Numbered from the stretch's first letter, positions 34,285-46,769 are shown. The stretch: DNA of 64,000 nucleotides from Triatoma infestans (GCA_011037195.1 JAAEAF010003560.1:1-64000); one strand, 5' to 3'. Notes: generated by a model from the sequence alone, not told the origin. Numbers and translations: made by a program.

Positions 34285-35080
34285 ACTCATAATAATAATG
34301 TCTTTATCAGAAAATGTTTTACATAAAAATTATAAACTACTAGATAAAATATTCATGCAGGCATATTCCTGGTCCTTAGACCTTCGGAAGAGTCATCAAA
34401 CAAGAAGTAATAAACCATTAGTACAGTAGGCAGCTTCGACAAAAAAAGAGAGAAAGGAAAATTTATATAACAGCTAGGAAAATGGGACTTACAAAGAGGG
34501 GAAAAAAATCTTCAAAACGTGAAATAAAAGATACGTAGTAACATCATAAATAAAAGCAGAGAACTCAGACATAGAAATGTACATTGGTTATAAACTTAAA
34601 GATGAAAAAGAGAATACCCTTAAAAAAAAAAGAAAAAAAAAAGTGCAATAAAAAAAGATATATTAAAGAAAAATGAAAAACATAAGAATCATACCGTCAT
34701 TAAAGTTGTTCGAATAGATCATCAGTAATAATCATTGCAAATGTATGGATTAATAGTTAAACTCAGATATTAGAAAGAATCTATACAGTCAAGCTTCTTT
34801 GCAAAATTTAATCAGATTACCCCAGTCTTTCCCGTTCAAATATCCAATAAATTCATCAAAATTTAGTGAACACTTCTGGTATTACCTCTGGCGGGACTCA
34901 TTCAGGATAGGGCAGATGGCTACAAAGTGAAACACAGTTTCTCTGGCTTTCATATTACAGTGGGAGCACAGTTTTATATCTTTAGTAAAAGAATAGGATC
35001 TTCATTAAATCTGAAATTGCGCGATCACTTTGATTGCGAACTTGAGCCTTAATAACCAGTGGCTAATATGGAGCTTAAAA
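34285..35080 (-). pseudogene. LINE family L, 3' end, copy 2
   Basis: Minus strand near 34980-34880: IKLCSHCNMKARETVFHFVA then ICPILNESR, an intact CXXC...H...C zinc motif, followed by FDEFIGYLNGKDWGNLIKFC. Same order as 30440-29897. The 3' side is AT-rich and ends with ATT repeats near 34290. Purine-rich DNA (34440-34680) lies within the UTR. Confidence 0.65.
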
Positions 35081-35924
35081 ATGTAAGTGAAAACTCCAAA
35101 TTACAGTATTATTAGTTTGGCACACCTTCGGAATATTTTCTTCTTACAGCAATTAAGAAAAAGCAAACATTCTTTATAGCAGAATTTGAAATATCTTTAT
35201 AACAATTTTCACCAATTACATGTGAACACAATGTTAGCAATCGTGAAAGTAATTGTACAAGTCAGTGTGTAATATCGTTTAAAAGTTGAAGAAGTTTATA
35301 AAGGTATTACAAAGTATTCAGTTTGACAGGTATGTTCCTTTTCCTGAACTAATACTGCGAGCTGTGTACGTTATTATAAAATTAATTAAGATGAACCGTA
35401 TGGCAGGTGAGAGGAGGGAAAAACCACCGTGTATGATGTCTGCCCCAGTTTGCATCATTATCAACACCAAATTCCTCTTCCTCTCTCTCTTCACTTGTTT
35501 AGTTCCTTTACTTTACACTCACCTTCAAGTAGTATTCACCTGCTTTAATTTACATGCAGACATTAATCTTAAGTTATAATATACAAGCTATAGTTACTCC
35601 CCCATTGTCTGTTATTTCACTTTTAGCCATAAATTAGGATCATCTCTAAGTACTATTTTACAATTAAATAATAACCATTATAAACAAAGATAAGTAAAGT
35701 GCAATTTATTTGGAAAATCATTTATAGGTAACATCCACTGCCTTAGTGTGATGTAGTAGTTAAGCTATTTTTGTTTGTGTGCGTGTGTAAAGGAGCCTAT
35801 TGCACTGCGACGATTTACACGTCTATTGTGCTATGCCCCTTGAGTGCCGTGGGCTTTGTCACAGCACCCCGCTTAGGTGCGAACTTCTCGCCTACATACA
35901 GGACTCCCACCAGGTTAAGATCCT

Positions 35925-36725
35925 TATTATTATTTGTCTGTGGGGAGGGACCAAACCCTTAGCCCTACTGGGCCCATACAGCTACCCCAAGAAAAACAAC
36001 AACAAACCGTGTCTATAACAAATATCCAGACCCGGATCAATCCGTCTAAGATTCACCGCAGTCCGAACAAATCAGACAATAACCTTAAGGGGAAATAGCC
36101 TAAGCTCTTCCACAGACATCCTGTTCCGATCAAAGATCCTGAACCTAATTTCCTCACAACCGAGGCAATGTGACATAAGATGGATGGGTGTTTCCTGCTC
36201 TCACCGACTTTAGAAAATAGATCGATCCGTTATGAGCCCCATTATATGGAGATGTCTCCTTAAACCACAATGTCCAGTAAGGGTTCCAACCAGATGACTG
36301 AGAGAGTTCCGTGAAAGACACAGCAACGTCTCACTAATAGCCCTGTCCGGACCTCTGATGAGCATTTTGGGTTAGATTCCTAAGGGATATTAATATTCTG
36401 GACGGATCTGAGGAGGTTATGTTCCCCTTCTCCTCCTGGAAACTGCCCAGGGTCCTAAATCTTCGCTGAATGGTAGCTCAGATGTATTGGATTTACTCCA
36501 TGTACCCACAGAATCTGCACATGCTGTCACTCTCCAAGCCCATCTAGGTCAGGTCTACATCTGGGTCTACAATGCACCGTGTGGAAACCCGTAAGAATGC
36601 GGAGCTTATTCTTAATAAGACCGATGCATGCTTCTAAGACCTCACTAGGTTACAATTTCCTAAGCACATCTATGCCTATTTCAGGCCTGCGAGGGAGTTC
36701 CAGAGTCGAGACCTCCTTATTTAAA
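35925..36725 (-). pseudogene. I-like LINE 3' end, copy B, joined to a related LINE end
   Basis: 36290-35935 on the minus strand: LVGTLTGHCGLRRHLHIMGL, then (after stops in the zinc finger) ETPIHLMSHCLGCEEIRF and NRMSVEELRLFPLKV, then a UTR ending in ATAATAATAA at 35925. Further up, 36660-36480 reads SEVLEACIGLIKNKLRILTG then FHTVHCRPRCR, a second LTGH-type C-terminus from a related LINE. So two LINE ends are fused here. RNase H is not visible. Confidence 0.65.
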
Positions 36726-36785
36726 TTTTGAAGAAAGAAAAAATTGTCAATATGGTATACATATTGTTACCATAATATATATGGT

Positions 36786-36830
36786 AACTGCTGGAAGAGA
36801 AAGTTGTGTGAATGTATCACACCAGTTTTT
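36786..36830 (+). repeat. Repeat G end fragment
   Basis: GAAGAGAAAGTTGTGTGAAT followed by GTATCACACCAG: only the terminal 40 bp or so of repeat G. Confidence 0.6.
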
Positions 36831-37454
36831 TCTTTATATTTTTTAATTTTTTTTTTAATTATTATTTAATAATGTACCTTTGATTTCTTTATTAAATTTG
36901 TGTACAATTTCCTTATTTCCATATATACATTTCCATATCTTTAAAACCATAAGTAAATATTTGAACACATATCATTTCATCAAGTAAATTAAATAAAATG
37001 GAAAATTAAATTGATTATTTTATGAATCTCTAGTGAAATGTAATAAAATATAAATTGCTATCAATTAATAATCAACATTTATTTAAGCAGTGCAAATTTG
37101 TTTGCTGTTCATATAATCAACCTATTTCTAATAATTGAATCCATTGGAAACCAGATGGTTGGTTTAATATATTTTAGTAGAGGCATTTTATAACTTATAT
37201 TATGATGCCGTATAAAGTATATGGCGTTATAATGCCAATATACTTTGTAGGATATTTTATTTCTTTTTCATGTTGCAAGTTCTAACATGCAAATTACATT
37301 CAATAGACAGAAATATATTTGCAATTAACTTATATTATCTGGTATTTTATCCGTCATAGCACGCTTACTTCTCATATTCCTGACCTGTTTCGGAATTTCT
37401 TCTATCATCAGAGTAACTTTATTAATTTCATGTAGAAAGTTTACATCAACGTTT

Positions 37455-37560
37455 ACCATGCACCGTGTGGAAACCCGTAAGAATGCGGAGCTTATTGTTA
37501 GTAAGGCCGATGCATGCTTCCAAGACCTCTCACTAGGTTATAATTTCCTAAGCAACGTTT
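37455..37560 (-). pseudogene. LINE C-terminal fragment, duplicate of 36570-36665
   Basis: About 100 bp closely matching 36570-36665 (shared CACCGTGTGGAAACCCGTAA, GAATGCGGAGCTTATT, CCGATGCATGCTTC). On the minus strand it reads LEACIGLTNNKLRILTGFHT. A short displaced piece of the same LINE. Confidence 0.75.
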
Positions 37561-37687
37561 CTGTTACACACCACCCTACTACTACCATACAGGTAAGTAC
37601 ATGAAACCCCACCAACTCTATATTTATGTTAAGTCAAATGTAAATTTTTTTTAAAGTAAATTTGTCAATTTTGTATGAATTGTATTA

Positions 37688-37735
37688 ACTGCCATAAGAG
37701 AAAGTTATGTTAGTGTTTCGTACCAGATTTTTCAA
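37688..37735 (+). repeat. Repeat G end fragment
   Basis: CCATAAGAGAAAGTTATGTT then AGTGTTTCGTACCAGAT, the terminal block only. Confidence 0.6.
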
Positions 37736-38269
37736 CTCTACAGTTTTTGCTATTTGATCTCGTTAAGAACTTAGAAATTTATGCAAATGGACTAAACTTC
37801 GCTAGCGATATCAGCTAGTATCCCAGGCTTGGTCTATAAACTAGTCTCTTTTAATAAATTGGATCATCAAGAGGTTTATTCGACAAGTGGATGAAGTATC
37901 CACATTGCATTTACTTTGTTAATGAACCTTAATAACTTCAGTTTTTCAGTTTTTTGGAAGCTCCTAGATTAGTAAGTTGTTTCCAAATATCGTTTATACA
38001 GGCAACTCCAATTGAAGGATCTGATGCTCGTGGCATTTCAGCTGAATTTACTTAACTCTGAACAAAATCCAGCATACTGAAACAAAAAACGGACTGACAC
38101 TGACGAGGCATTTGTAGTATAAGCAATTGAATAACTTTTGTGTTCCAAAATAGAAAAAAAAATTTACTACCAAAATTCTGTACCGCATTTCACCTTCAGA
38201 GTCAAAATAAACGTATTCACTCATGCTATCAAAGCAGAACCCCTTTTTGTCGCCATCCTTTCTGGACTT

Positions 38270-38900
38270 AACTTGTTATTCTCCTTGAGGAGGCCAGAAG
38301 AAAAGAAACGTCTGAATTCAAGCGTCGAAAGCATGGAGTGGATTCATTCTGAGTTCATTCAGCTAGCAAAAATATTTAAGATCGATCCATCGATAAGCAA
38401 AAGCAAAATATTTTTAACGGTATTTTTGGATATTAACGGCCTTATTTTCTAGGATTGTTTAGAAGGATAGGATACAAAACTACAAAGAGAGCTTGAAAAT
38501 AAAATTAAACCTGCAAACTTGAAAAAGCGCCTTGGTTAGTTAGCGCCGAAGGAATACTCTTATCCCAGGAAAACGCTCGCTCGCATAGGGCGCAATCAAC
38601 GCTTGAAACTATTAAAAAATTAGGCTGGAAAGTTCTGCCACGATTCTCCACTCTCACCCCACCGCTACAAGCTTACACCCATTAGATTTCTTTCTGTTTT
38701 GTCCCTTCAAGGGGATGTTACGGGGTGAATTATGTGGTGAGTTATTGGGTAGTGACAAGTTTCACAATATCAAGAAAATGAAAAGAAAACTAGCTCAACT
38801 TCGAGAGAAATAATTTTTACCGCCCGTTTAAAAAAATTAGTTGAAAAATGGCAAAAATATATCAATGTTTTAGCGGAATTATGTCCAAAAATCTGTAAAT
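38270..38900 (+). pseudogene. Mariner-type transposase remnant
   Basis: Catalytic half of a Tc1/mariner transposase, badly decayed. Within the open frame 38138-38452: SVESMEWIHSEFIQLAKIFK then SKSKIFLTVFLDINGLIF, matching the SMEW.H...P..KF..SK.M.TVF.D..G segment. After a frame change near 38565: ILLSQENARSHRAQSTLETI, where the family has H(D)NARPH.A, so the second catalytic Asp is Glu. Then KKLGWKVL, and near 38690 LDFFLFCPFKG in place of (L)APSD..LF, so the third Asp position is retained as D. The end reads KKLVEKWQKYINV. The first catalytic block and terminal repeats were not found. Confidence 0.65.
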
Positions 38901-41900
38901 TGTGCAGTTTATTTAATACATTGGGAACTATAACATATGTCAATTTACTCTGAAAAATGAAAGGTTTAACGTGTATAATATTATAATCACATTTTTACAT
39001 TTTAAAGTTTTTATTTCTTAAAAATTGTTTCATTTAATAATATGTAAGTATTGCAATATAGTAAATAAATCATTCAGCTAACCAGCATGAAACAAAGTGA
39101 ACGAGCTTAGTAAGCATAGTAAATGGTTTCCAAATACAGAGAGGACTTCACTACTGAGCAGTAGCTTGTTACAGCCATGTTTCAGAATATCAACAAGCCT
39201 TTTAAGGAACTATTCTCTTACTATATGGAAGTAGGGTACTGTTTGATTCCCTTGTGTGGGCCGCTTTAAGGGCCTAAGTACGTTTGTATACTTAGGAGAG
39301 GCTTGTTGTATCTATCCGTTTAATGTATTATACTCCCATTCCGTTATTTTATAGTTTATCTTGAAGAATGATTTTTTAATGAATGTATATTATACAATAA
39401 TGATGAACTTGAATTTGTTATGGAGTTTTTATATTATGAAATAACGATGTATTTGTATTTATTATGGAGTTATGTATTATTATGGTTAAAAGTAGAAGAA
39501 ATAAACCTTACATTATATTCATTCAACTTCACATACAAATATATTTTCTTGTCCTGTATTCCTTGTTAGCAGTATAACAAGAATCTTTTTGTCAATCTGT
39601 TTCTGTTTATAATATCTCAATAATAAGATATATTGTATATTGTTTGCTAAAGTAAACAGTCCGTACGATTTGTTGATTTAGTTATTTCAGAAAACAATGA
39701 AAACTGAAACTTTCGACCCTTGATCCTCCATCAAGTTTGCTGTATGAATAATTATAGTACAGCAAAATATAACTATTCAAATAATATCTCTGCTGGAGGC
39801 TGCTACCAATAATCGAAAGTTTGGGGGTTTCATTATTTTTTGAATCATATAAACTAATGTATATTATGTCCAAATGACTGTTTGCTTCAGCAAAAATTAA
39901 ACTATGGACAGAACGTTGCATGAAAATTTTAGTGGAAGGAGTGGCTTTAAACTGGGGCCTAAAAGATCTGTAGTCCGCAATGCTGGACATGTATGCTGGA
40001 AATGAATAGTAATGTATTTCATATTGAATATCTTGAATTCTTAATTCCTATTAATTCTGATCAGTCTTACATTATGCTTTATCTTTAAGGTTTAGTGACA
40101 GAAACTTTAAAAGTATATAAATGTAAAACTTTATGAACTAAACTCTTACAGTTGAGAAAATTCTGAAACCGGTCAGATTCTTAATTCTGCTACCTTAATA
40201 AAGAAGCATTTTTTGACGTATATAATATGAGTTAGATAACTATTCAGATGACTTCAACCCCGTTTTTGCCTATCTTTTATCTAAATGTTTGTCTAGACTT
40301 AGTAGAGCTATCAGATAAATATAGATATTTATAGATAATTGAGGAGATATTTGTAGAGCTAATTTTATAAAAATGCGTTAATTCTAACATCTTAGTTAGT
40401 TTGCTTTAAAATTTAAATGGATTTCAATGGTTGAAACTATTTCAAAAGTTTTACAACAAAAACTCTGAAGTTTTTATGCTGAAGTGGTTAAGTGAAAGAG
40501 AAATACAATCCGTCTTTTGTAACAAAATAAGCTTATATTATTTAAAAGAGGCAATGGAAGAGTTGGAGATGGTTTTGTGTTTGGTAAAAGAAAAATAGAC
40601 AAACATGCGACTAAAACTGGAGTTATTATGCTTTGTATTTTTGTATTTGTGTGTAAATGTACATGGTAAAGAGTAAAGGGTTTCATGAAAAAGGATGGAA
40701 AAAGTGTTTTTTGGTTTTGAGTGTACGTTTTTCATTTAAAGCTGCAAAGTTCTTCTGGTTAGTAGTGTATGTATTTGCGTTGTATTATATTTAAAGGGCC
40801 AAAGAAAGAGTGGGAGTACTGCTTGGTCGTGTTCTCTCGGGCGTCCAATGGTGTTAGTTTGCTCAAAAACTTGGCTGCCAGGAATATAAGTATGTTAAAC
40901 AGTTCCTACTACTGCCTTGCACACACTATACCTAACACCTTCATTCTATCTCCATATCAACCAAAGTCAGCAAACATCGGGATTGGAGAGGAGAGAAATA
41001 GAAGGACGACTAGTATCTTTGTACGAAGAACATCGCACAAACTACGGACAAGTTTCATTCATTGTACTTGTAACTTGAGGATTTAGAAGTATAAATAAAA
41101 CACAGATATACACACACTCAACAAATTTATAAGTTTGTTCTAAAAACTCTTACGAACTAAAGTGCTCCTGCCTTCCCCCCCCCTTTTTTCTTTGCCTTAT
41201 AATAACGATCTCTCACATTCTTATTAAAGTATGTTGCAATTAAAAATTGATTATAAATTTATATATTGCTTTACATCTTATATTTAACTATTGATGAAAA
41301 GGGCTCATAAGAAAACACATATTTTACTGAATTTGTGAGGACAGGAGACCTTCTATGATATAACTGCATGGCTCATTAAAGACACGGTAAAATGAAGATG
41401 GATGGAAGATTACTGCCTTGGTTTCAAGGAATCGTGAGGAAACACCTAGTTGTATGTATAAGTGGCTTTGTTGCGGATCCAATATGGCCCCCAAATATCA
41501 TTTTTAAACCATTTCATTTTGTTAAACACTATGGACAGGCGATTATTGAGGTGTGGCGTAGTTAATTTGATGGGGAACTTCATTAGAAATAATGTCATCC
41601 GAAATAATTTTGTAATTTGGTTTGGGGATTTTCGCTTGCCTAAAACAGAGAGGCAAGAGACATGATAAAAGATAGATAGGAAATGAATTCGTAGGGCACA
41701 ATGTGTTAACCTGAAGTCTAAGTGCATCCTTTTTATTCTCTAGTAGGCTTCGAGCTCTAGAACTGAACAGAATGCTTCATTGTTTAGTATGCCTCTCATT
41801 ACTCGGCGTCACCATAATGTTATGACCACAAAATTATGGAGTTAATAACAGAGAAACATTTGTAGTAGAACAGTAAATCCACTCTGACCATTGAGAAACA

Positions 41901-42990
41901 AGAAATTTATGAAGAGGAATTCCTTGGAAAGTTTGGCGTGTGGTTTGGGCCCTGGCGGAATGGGCAGTGCCCAAACTCAGGTGCACTTTCTTTGACGAAG
42001 TTGGAATCGACCAGAAAAGCCTTACAATCATAGCCGAATCTATAATTATTGATTCTTTAGGGATAATAAATTATCATAAATACGAATAATAAATTATAAA
42101 TGAATAATAAGTAAGATAAATAAATTGTAGTACTTATAAATAATTAGTACTTTAATAAAGATGGTTTTAAACGATTATTATTATTTCTTTATTTTTAAGA
42201 CATATGTATAATTACGGATTTTATATTGTAATGGATTTGTTTGAAAATTTCTAAGTACTGATCGGATTGCTGTGTGCCATAGCAACTTAAATTATTTGAG
42301 CAGCCCCACTGTTTGTAATTTATTATTTACAATAGTGTTTTTCTTGCTCTCTCCCTCTACCAATTAAATCCTCTTCCAAAGGTGGATAATAATTTTCATT
42401 TTCTCTTAATGTTTTAGGGAATGTATTCTTAACGTGTTAAAGTTTTGAAATTAAATTGTTATCGGGAAAAAATACCACATGATAACTCAAAAAACTAAAC
42501 TCGCTAGAATCAACAATCATAATCTATAATTTTGTTTAGGTATCACCAGGGAATCAGACCCGAAAGTTTTGGAAAAATTCGGTTAGAGATTAGCTATAGT
42601 TTACGCTTTTATTGAATGATTGTTCTTCAGTTTTTTGAGAGAAATGGTGGGTGAATTCACGTTCCAATGACCCTGGTTTAAAATTTGGAAAGCTAGCTGC
42701 TTGTCGGTGAAGAATATTCAATTGAGTTATTATCAAGTTGTTGAGTCTCCTAGTCTTATGTGGAAAGGGTAGATTGAAAAGGCAAGAAGTGAATTGGCAA
42801 TTTAACTTTTTTAAAGACGATCAACACTGACTTCAAATAAAATACTGATTTACAACTGACGTAAACCAACGTACTTGAATCGTGTAGTGCAATAAACCAG
42901 CACCAGTACATTAGAAACATGTCTAATTAAAATGCTTTGCCGCATTGTCTCATTCCTAAATTTATTAATAGACGATTACTCTAGATGTTT
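38901..42990. other. Gene-free AT-rich stretch
   Basis: Open frames of 60-105 codons (39682-39990 minus, 40769-41086 plus, 41446-41727 minus) show no motif I know. A short C/T-rich run sits at about 41173-41190. No element ends were recognised. Confidence 0.45.
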
Positions 42991-42991
42991 T

Positions 42992-43021
42992 ACTTTCTCT
43001 TATTCTTAACTAAGAGAAAGT
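42992..43021. repeat. 11-bp-stem hairpin at the edge of repeat G
   Basis: ACTTTCTCTTA (42992-43002), 8-base loop, TAAGAGAAAGT (43011-43021): a perfect stem. The right half is the first block of repeat G copy 5, and the same TAAGAGAAAGT motif also lies near the other end of several repeat G copies. Confidence 0.7.
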
Positions 43022-43945
43022 ATTGTAATCGTGTCAAATTTTTGATATCGTTTTTTTTTCACCGGAAATACACGTTTTGAGGATTCTTGTGTCCAAAAAA
43101 GTGTTTTTCAGAAAATGGTCTGTGTGTGTGTGTTTTGTGTATGTGAACACCATAGAGCAAAACGAAAAATTACAGAAAATTCAAACTTAATATTCCGTTT
43201 AGGTGTTACCATGGGATCCGCCCAGTAAGTTGTTTGTCAAAATTCCTCAACCGGAAATATAACTTTAGTGAATGTTTTTTTTTTTTTTTTTTGCGACTTT
43301 CTCAAAAATGGCTCCAACGATTTCCTTTAAACTTTTAGTAAATTAATTATACATATTTAGAGCTACCAATTTCATTTGAAACATTTCTCTGAGAAAATTC
43401 ATTTGAGGCATGTTATGGTGGAGAGATAGGATTATGTTTCATCTGAAGTGGTATTTCAATTTATTAACAATTCTATCATCTAAATTTTATTAATTAGAAT
43501 TAAATATGTTGTTGAAATTGAGATTTTAAAGAAAACCGGTGAATGGCTCTATCAGTTTTTGCGATTTTCTTAAAAATGCCTCCAACGATTTTCTTGGCAC
43601 ATGGAATGTTTATTACACAAGTAAAATGCTACAACTTTTATTTGAAACATTTTTAAGAAAAATGTCATTTAAGAGGGGGTTTTTGGGGAGGGATGTATTT
43701 CTCTAAAGTATTATTTTACTTTATTATATATCATTCTCTAGATTCATAATATTAATTAGAATGAAATGTGATGTCAAAATTTCGAATTTAAAGCAAAATT
43801 AGAGTTTGTTCAGAATAGGTTGTTCAGTTTTCTCTATAAAAACACCGACGGTATTAAACATTAATTAATAAGAATTACAAATGTGATGAAAATTTGCCCT
43901 TTCAGTAAATTGCAGTTGTCGTCTGAGTATTCACACCAGATTTTT
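43011..43945 (+). repeat. Repeat G, copy 5 (most complete)
   Basis: Full order visible: TAAGAGAAAGTATTG, AATCGTGTCAAATTTTTGAT, the CACCGGAAATACACGTTTTG block, a GT tract (about 43120-43140), modules from about 43240, 43530 and 43800, and the closing CTGAGTATTCACACCAGAT. The total is about 935 bp. No open frame of note, so it is non-autonomous. The closing block has the inverted pair GTGTGA/TCACAC in other copies. Confidence 0.8.
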
Positions 43946-44296
43946 TCCTTACTAATGTACTGTCTGTAAGACCAAATAATATAACGTTTCTTTGTAATAT
44001 TGAAATAAAAGTCAGACATCCTTTCTAATATTTAATTACTTTACCTAATGCAATATTAATTAATATTGGAGTATCAGAAATTAATTTATTTTCTAGAGTT
44101 AAACTAAACAAGTAAGAAGTCTAACAAATCATAAAAAGTATTGCTCAATTAAATTTAATTTAGAATTTCCTAATTAATTAATTTGTTTTATCAAGTGAAA
44201 GAAAATAGGATTTATTTTTTAAAAATAAACCAATACCTTTTAATTAATATTTCATAATGAGAATAACTCTAAATGAAACTTTTGCCATAGATGTGT

Positions 44297-44470
44297 ACTA
44301 TTAGGAACAACAATAGTTAACGATCTATTGTTGCAAATGACGTGTTTTATTACTTAGTGAAATAGTAACTTTTAACTAGTTAGAGTAACAGAGGTAGAAT
44401 AACAAATATATACTAACGAACGCAGCCTAGTAATTTAGCTTTTGTAATGAATTAATAGTAAACAATATAC
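44297..44470. repeat. Unclassified dispersed repeat, left copy
   Basis: About 170 bp similar to 48600-48758 in the same orientation. Shared blocks: GTTAACGAT.TATTGTTG, AAATGACGTG, AACTTTTAACTAGTTAGAGT, TAGCCTAGTAAT-like. No coding capacity. Class unknown. Confidence 0.7.
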
Positions 44471-44651
44471 TATCCTAATAAAAATATTGCTCTTTCTTAA
44501 ATTAACCTTCTTTAATCATTTACTTGTCATTCATTACTTATTCCACATAAAATCTCTACTATAAGTGCTGTTTTAATTAGAGATCGTGTAACAATAATTT
44601 CAATTTTACAATAAACTACCTGTACCCGGTCCGCATTGCTGGCCCCTAATA

Positions 44652-45565
44652 TACGAGGCATGTCCAGTAAGTAAGTGTACTGAATTTTTGTAGGTTACAC
44701 AAATTTTTATTTGAACAAAAAAATTACCTGGTTACATTAATACATATGTAAGCTATTTTTCGACATAGTCACCATTCCTCTCAATGCAGGTGGTGAACCG
44801 GGGTATTAATTTTTTGATGCCTTTCTCGAAGTAGTTTCCCGCCAACCCCTTCGTCCACTTCTCCACCTCCCCTTCACCTCCTCGTCGGTTGAAAACCTTT
44901 TTCCACCCATGTGCAGCTTCAGGGAGGTAAAGAGATATTAATCTGAAGGTGCTAGGTCAGGGGAATGCGCGGGATGGTTCAGGACATCCCATTTAAACGA
45001 GGCAAGCAGTGTGTGGTCTGGCATTGTCGTGCAGCAGGCAGACTCCCTTTGTCAGCATGCCTCTCCTTTTGTTCTGAATCGCCCTCCGCAATTTTTTTAG
45101 GGTCTCACAGTATCTTGCAGAGTTGATGGTCTCCCCTTGAGGCATATATTCAATTAAAATTATGCCTTGACAGTCCCAAAACACGGATGCCATGATTTTC
45201 TTGGCTGAAATTGTGGTTTTGAACTTTTTGGCGGAGGGTGAAGAGGTGTGACGCCACTGTTGAGACTGCCTTTTGGTTTCAGGTGTGTAGTGTGCAACCC
45301 AAGTTTCATCTCCAGTAATGATGGAGCGGAGAAATTCATCTCCATGGAGTTTGTAGCGTCTCAAAAACTCTTGCCCGACCTCCAATATTCACACTTGGCG
45401 GAAGATTGGATTGACATTTTTCACGAAACGTATTGTCGCGTCGACAGTTCTCAACGTACTGACCTCGAACCGGTCGTTGCGGAGGGGAGGAATCAGGCTA
45501 CACGACAGTGTAGCCAACGTGTCGAAAACAAAATCCCTCCGACTACTTTCTGGACATGCCTCGTA
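44652..45565 (-). mobile_element. Mariner element with near-perfect TIRs, internally deleted
   Basis: Ends are 22-bp terminal inverted repeats with one mismatch: TACGAGGCATGTCCAGTAAG at 44652, and its reverse partner at 45544-45565 (TACGAGGCATGTCCAGAAAG). TA dinucleotides flank both (44650-44651, 45566-45567), the mariner target duplication. At 914 bp it is shorter than the usual 1.2-1.3 kb because the DNA-binding part of the transposase is gone. The TACGAGG start resembles irritans-group mariners (family knowledge). Confidence 0.9.
44760..45450 (-). pseudogene. Mariner transposase, HTH domain deleted
   Basis: The minus-strand frame 45385-44993 gives FLRRYKLHGDEFLRSIITGD then ETWVAHYTPETKRQSQQW, with the first catalytic Asp in GDETWV. 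SAKKIMASVFWDCQG, then CLLHDNARPHTA follow, with the second Asp. After a frameshift near 45000 the reading is KWDVLNHPAHSPDLAPSD, giving the third Asp of the DD34D triad, then a stop, and the closing ERNGDYVEK near 44775. All three catalytic Asp are therefore present. The start region (MSIQSSAKCEYW, near 45422) joins straight to the catalytic part, skipping the roughly 110-residue DNA-binding domain. Confidence 0.85.
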
Positions 45566-45739
45566 TATTGAAAGTAAAAAAGTTAATTTATTTATTAGAA
45601 AATATTTATTGAATGAAAAATAATAAGAGTGAATTGGAAAAAAAATTTGTTTTTTTGGAATAAAAAATTTTAATGAAATACAATTTAAGAAAAAATGCAT
45701 CTATTTTGGTAAAAATAATATTTTGATTGTAATGCTTTT

Positions 45740-46760
45740 CGAATGAAAAAATTACTTTTCTTATTGCATTGCTTTTTGATACACAATATTTATTGTTCTG
45801 CCTTCTGGGGCATATATATACAATGCGGAAGGTTTGCCTACTCGCGTGCAGCTACATACAGTTGACCATGTGAAAAAATGGGTTTTCCAAATTTAATCCA
45901 CATACTTTAAGTGATTGGCATTGTGCTTTGTTGATGGTCATGGCAAAAGCGAGCCGTACCGGAAAGTGGAATCGTTTAAACTCAAAAGGTGTTTCTGTAG
46001 TTATCATGGTGATGCGGGGCAGTAGAACGTTTTCACGTTTGAATTTGCCAATTAAAATGGTTGCTTCTAAAACATTATTCATTATTTTTTTCACGGCAAG
46101 TCTAGTTCCATTGCAGAGACATGGTAGGTCGATGTTTTGCAGAAGGATAATAGGAGCACCAACATTCAAATGCAGAATGTGAGGTGGCAAACCTGGTAAA
46201 TCAAGTGAGTTTAAAAATTCAATGGGATAATTAACTGATTCATCCTGATTCATAATCGTATCTATTGATTTGAATTTAAATGTTTTGCGAGGCATTATAT
46301 TTTGAATTTTAATGTTGATGTCATTTATGTCAACATTTTTGGCAGCCAATATTGCACGTTCTGCTAATCATTGATGATTTCTGTAATTTTGTTCAATAAA
46401 TGGAAAAATACTATAAATCAAATTCTCTTTATTGTCAATCAAATTTTAGAAATCAATGTTGACGAAACCGCAGCTGAAGTATCATTTTGTAGATGTACAG
46501 GCATATTAATAGTTAAACTTAGTTTGATGACATGTGCCCATAAATGAGATGCTTTTGGGCATGCCTTGAGTTCGTCAGCAGGTGTTGAACGTGGAATAAC
46601 TGGTAATGTTTGACGGAAATCACCAGATAACAAAATAAGTAAACCGCCAAAAGATTAAGTAGATTCTCTCAAGTCTTGTAATGTTCGATGGAGGGGGTAG
46701 TTGTGAACTAAACACGCACGTGGAATATTAGAAACTGAAATGTCATTAAAAACTATATAC
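45740..46760 (-). pseudogene. Helitron Rep-helicase, C-terminal (Pif1-like) part
   Basis: Helicase of a rolling-circle transposon. From 46750: LHRTLQDLRES, then LLILLSGDFRQTLPVIPRST (Pif1 motif III region) in 46633-46439. After a gap and frame changes, 46349-45852 gives GLPPHILHLNVGAPIILLQN, NGTRLAVKK, FPVRLAFAMTINKAQCQSLK and VCGLNLENPFF. The normally invariant Gly of INKAQGQS is Cys here. The last residues, VGKPSALYIYAPEGRT, appear in another frame near 45840-45800. The Rep (HUH) domain and the Walker A motif are not present. No Helitron ends were identified. Confidence 0.8.
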
Positions 46761-46769
46761 ATACGAACA

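Noticed and set aside
35286..35579. A 97-codon open frame with a hydrophobic stretch.
   Set aside because: No signal or domain I recognise. The local sequence is a pyrimidine-rich run.
39682..39990. A 102-codon open frame on the minus strand.
   Set aside because: No recognisable family, and its length is not exceptional for 64 kb read in six frames.
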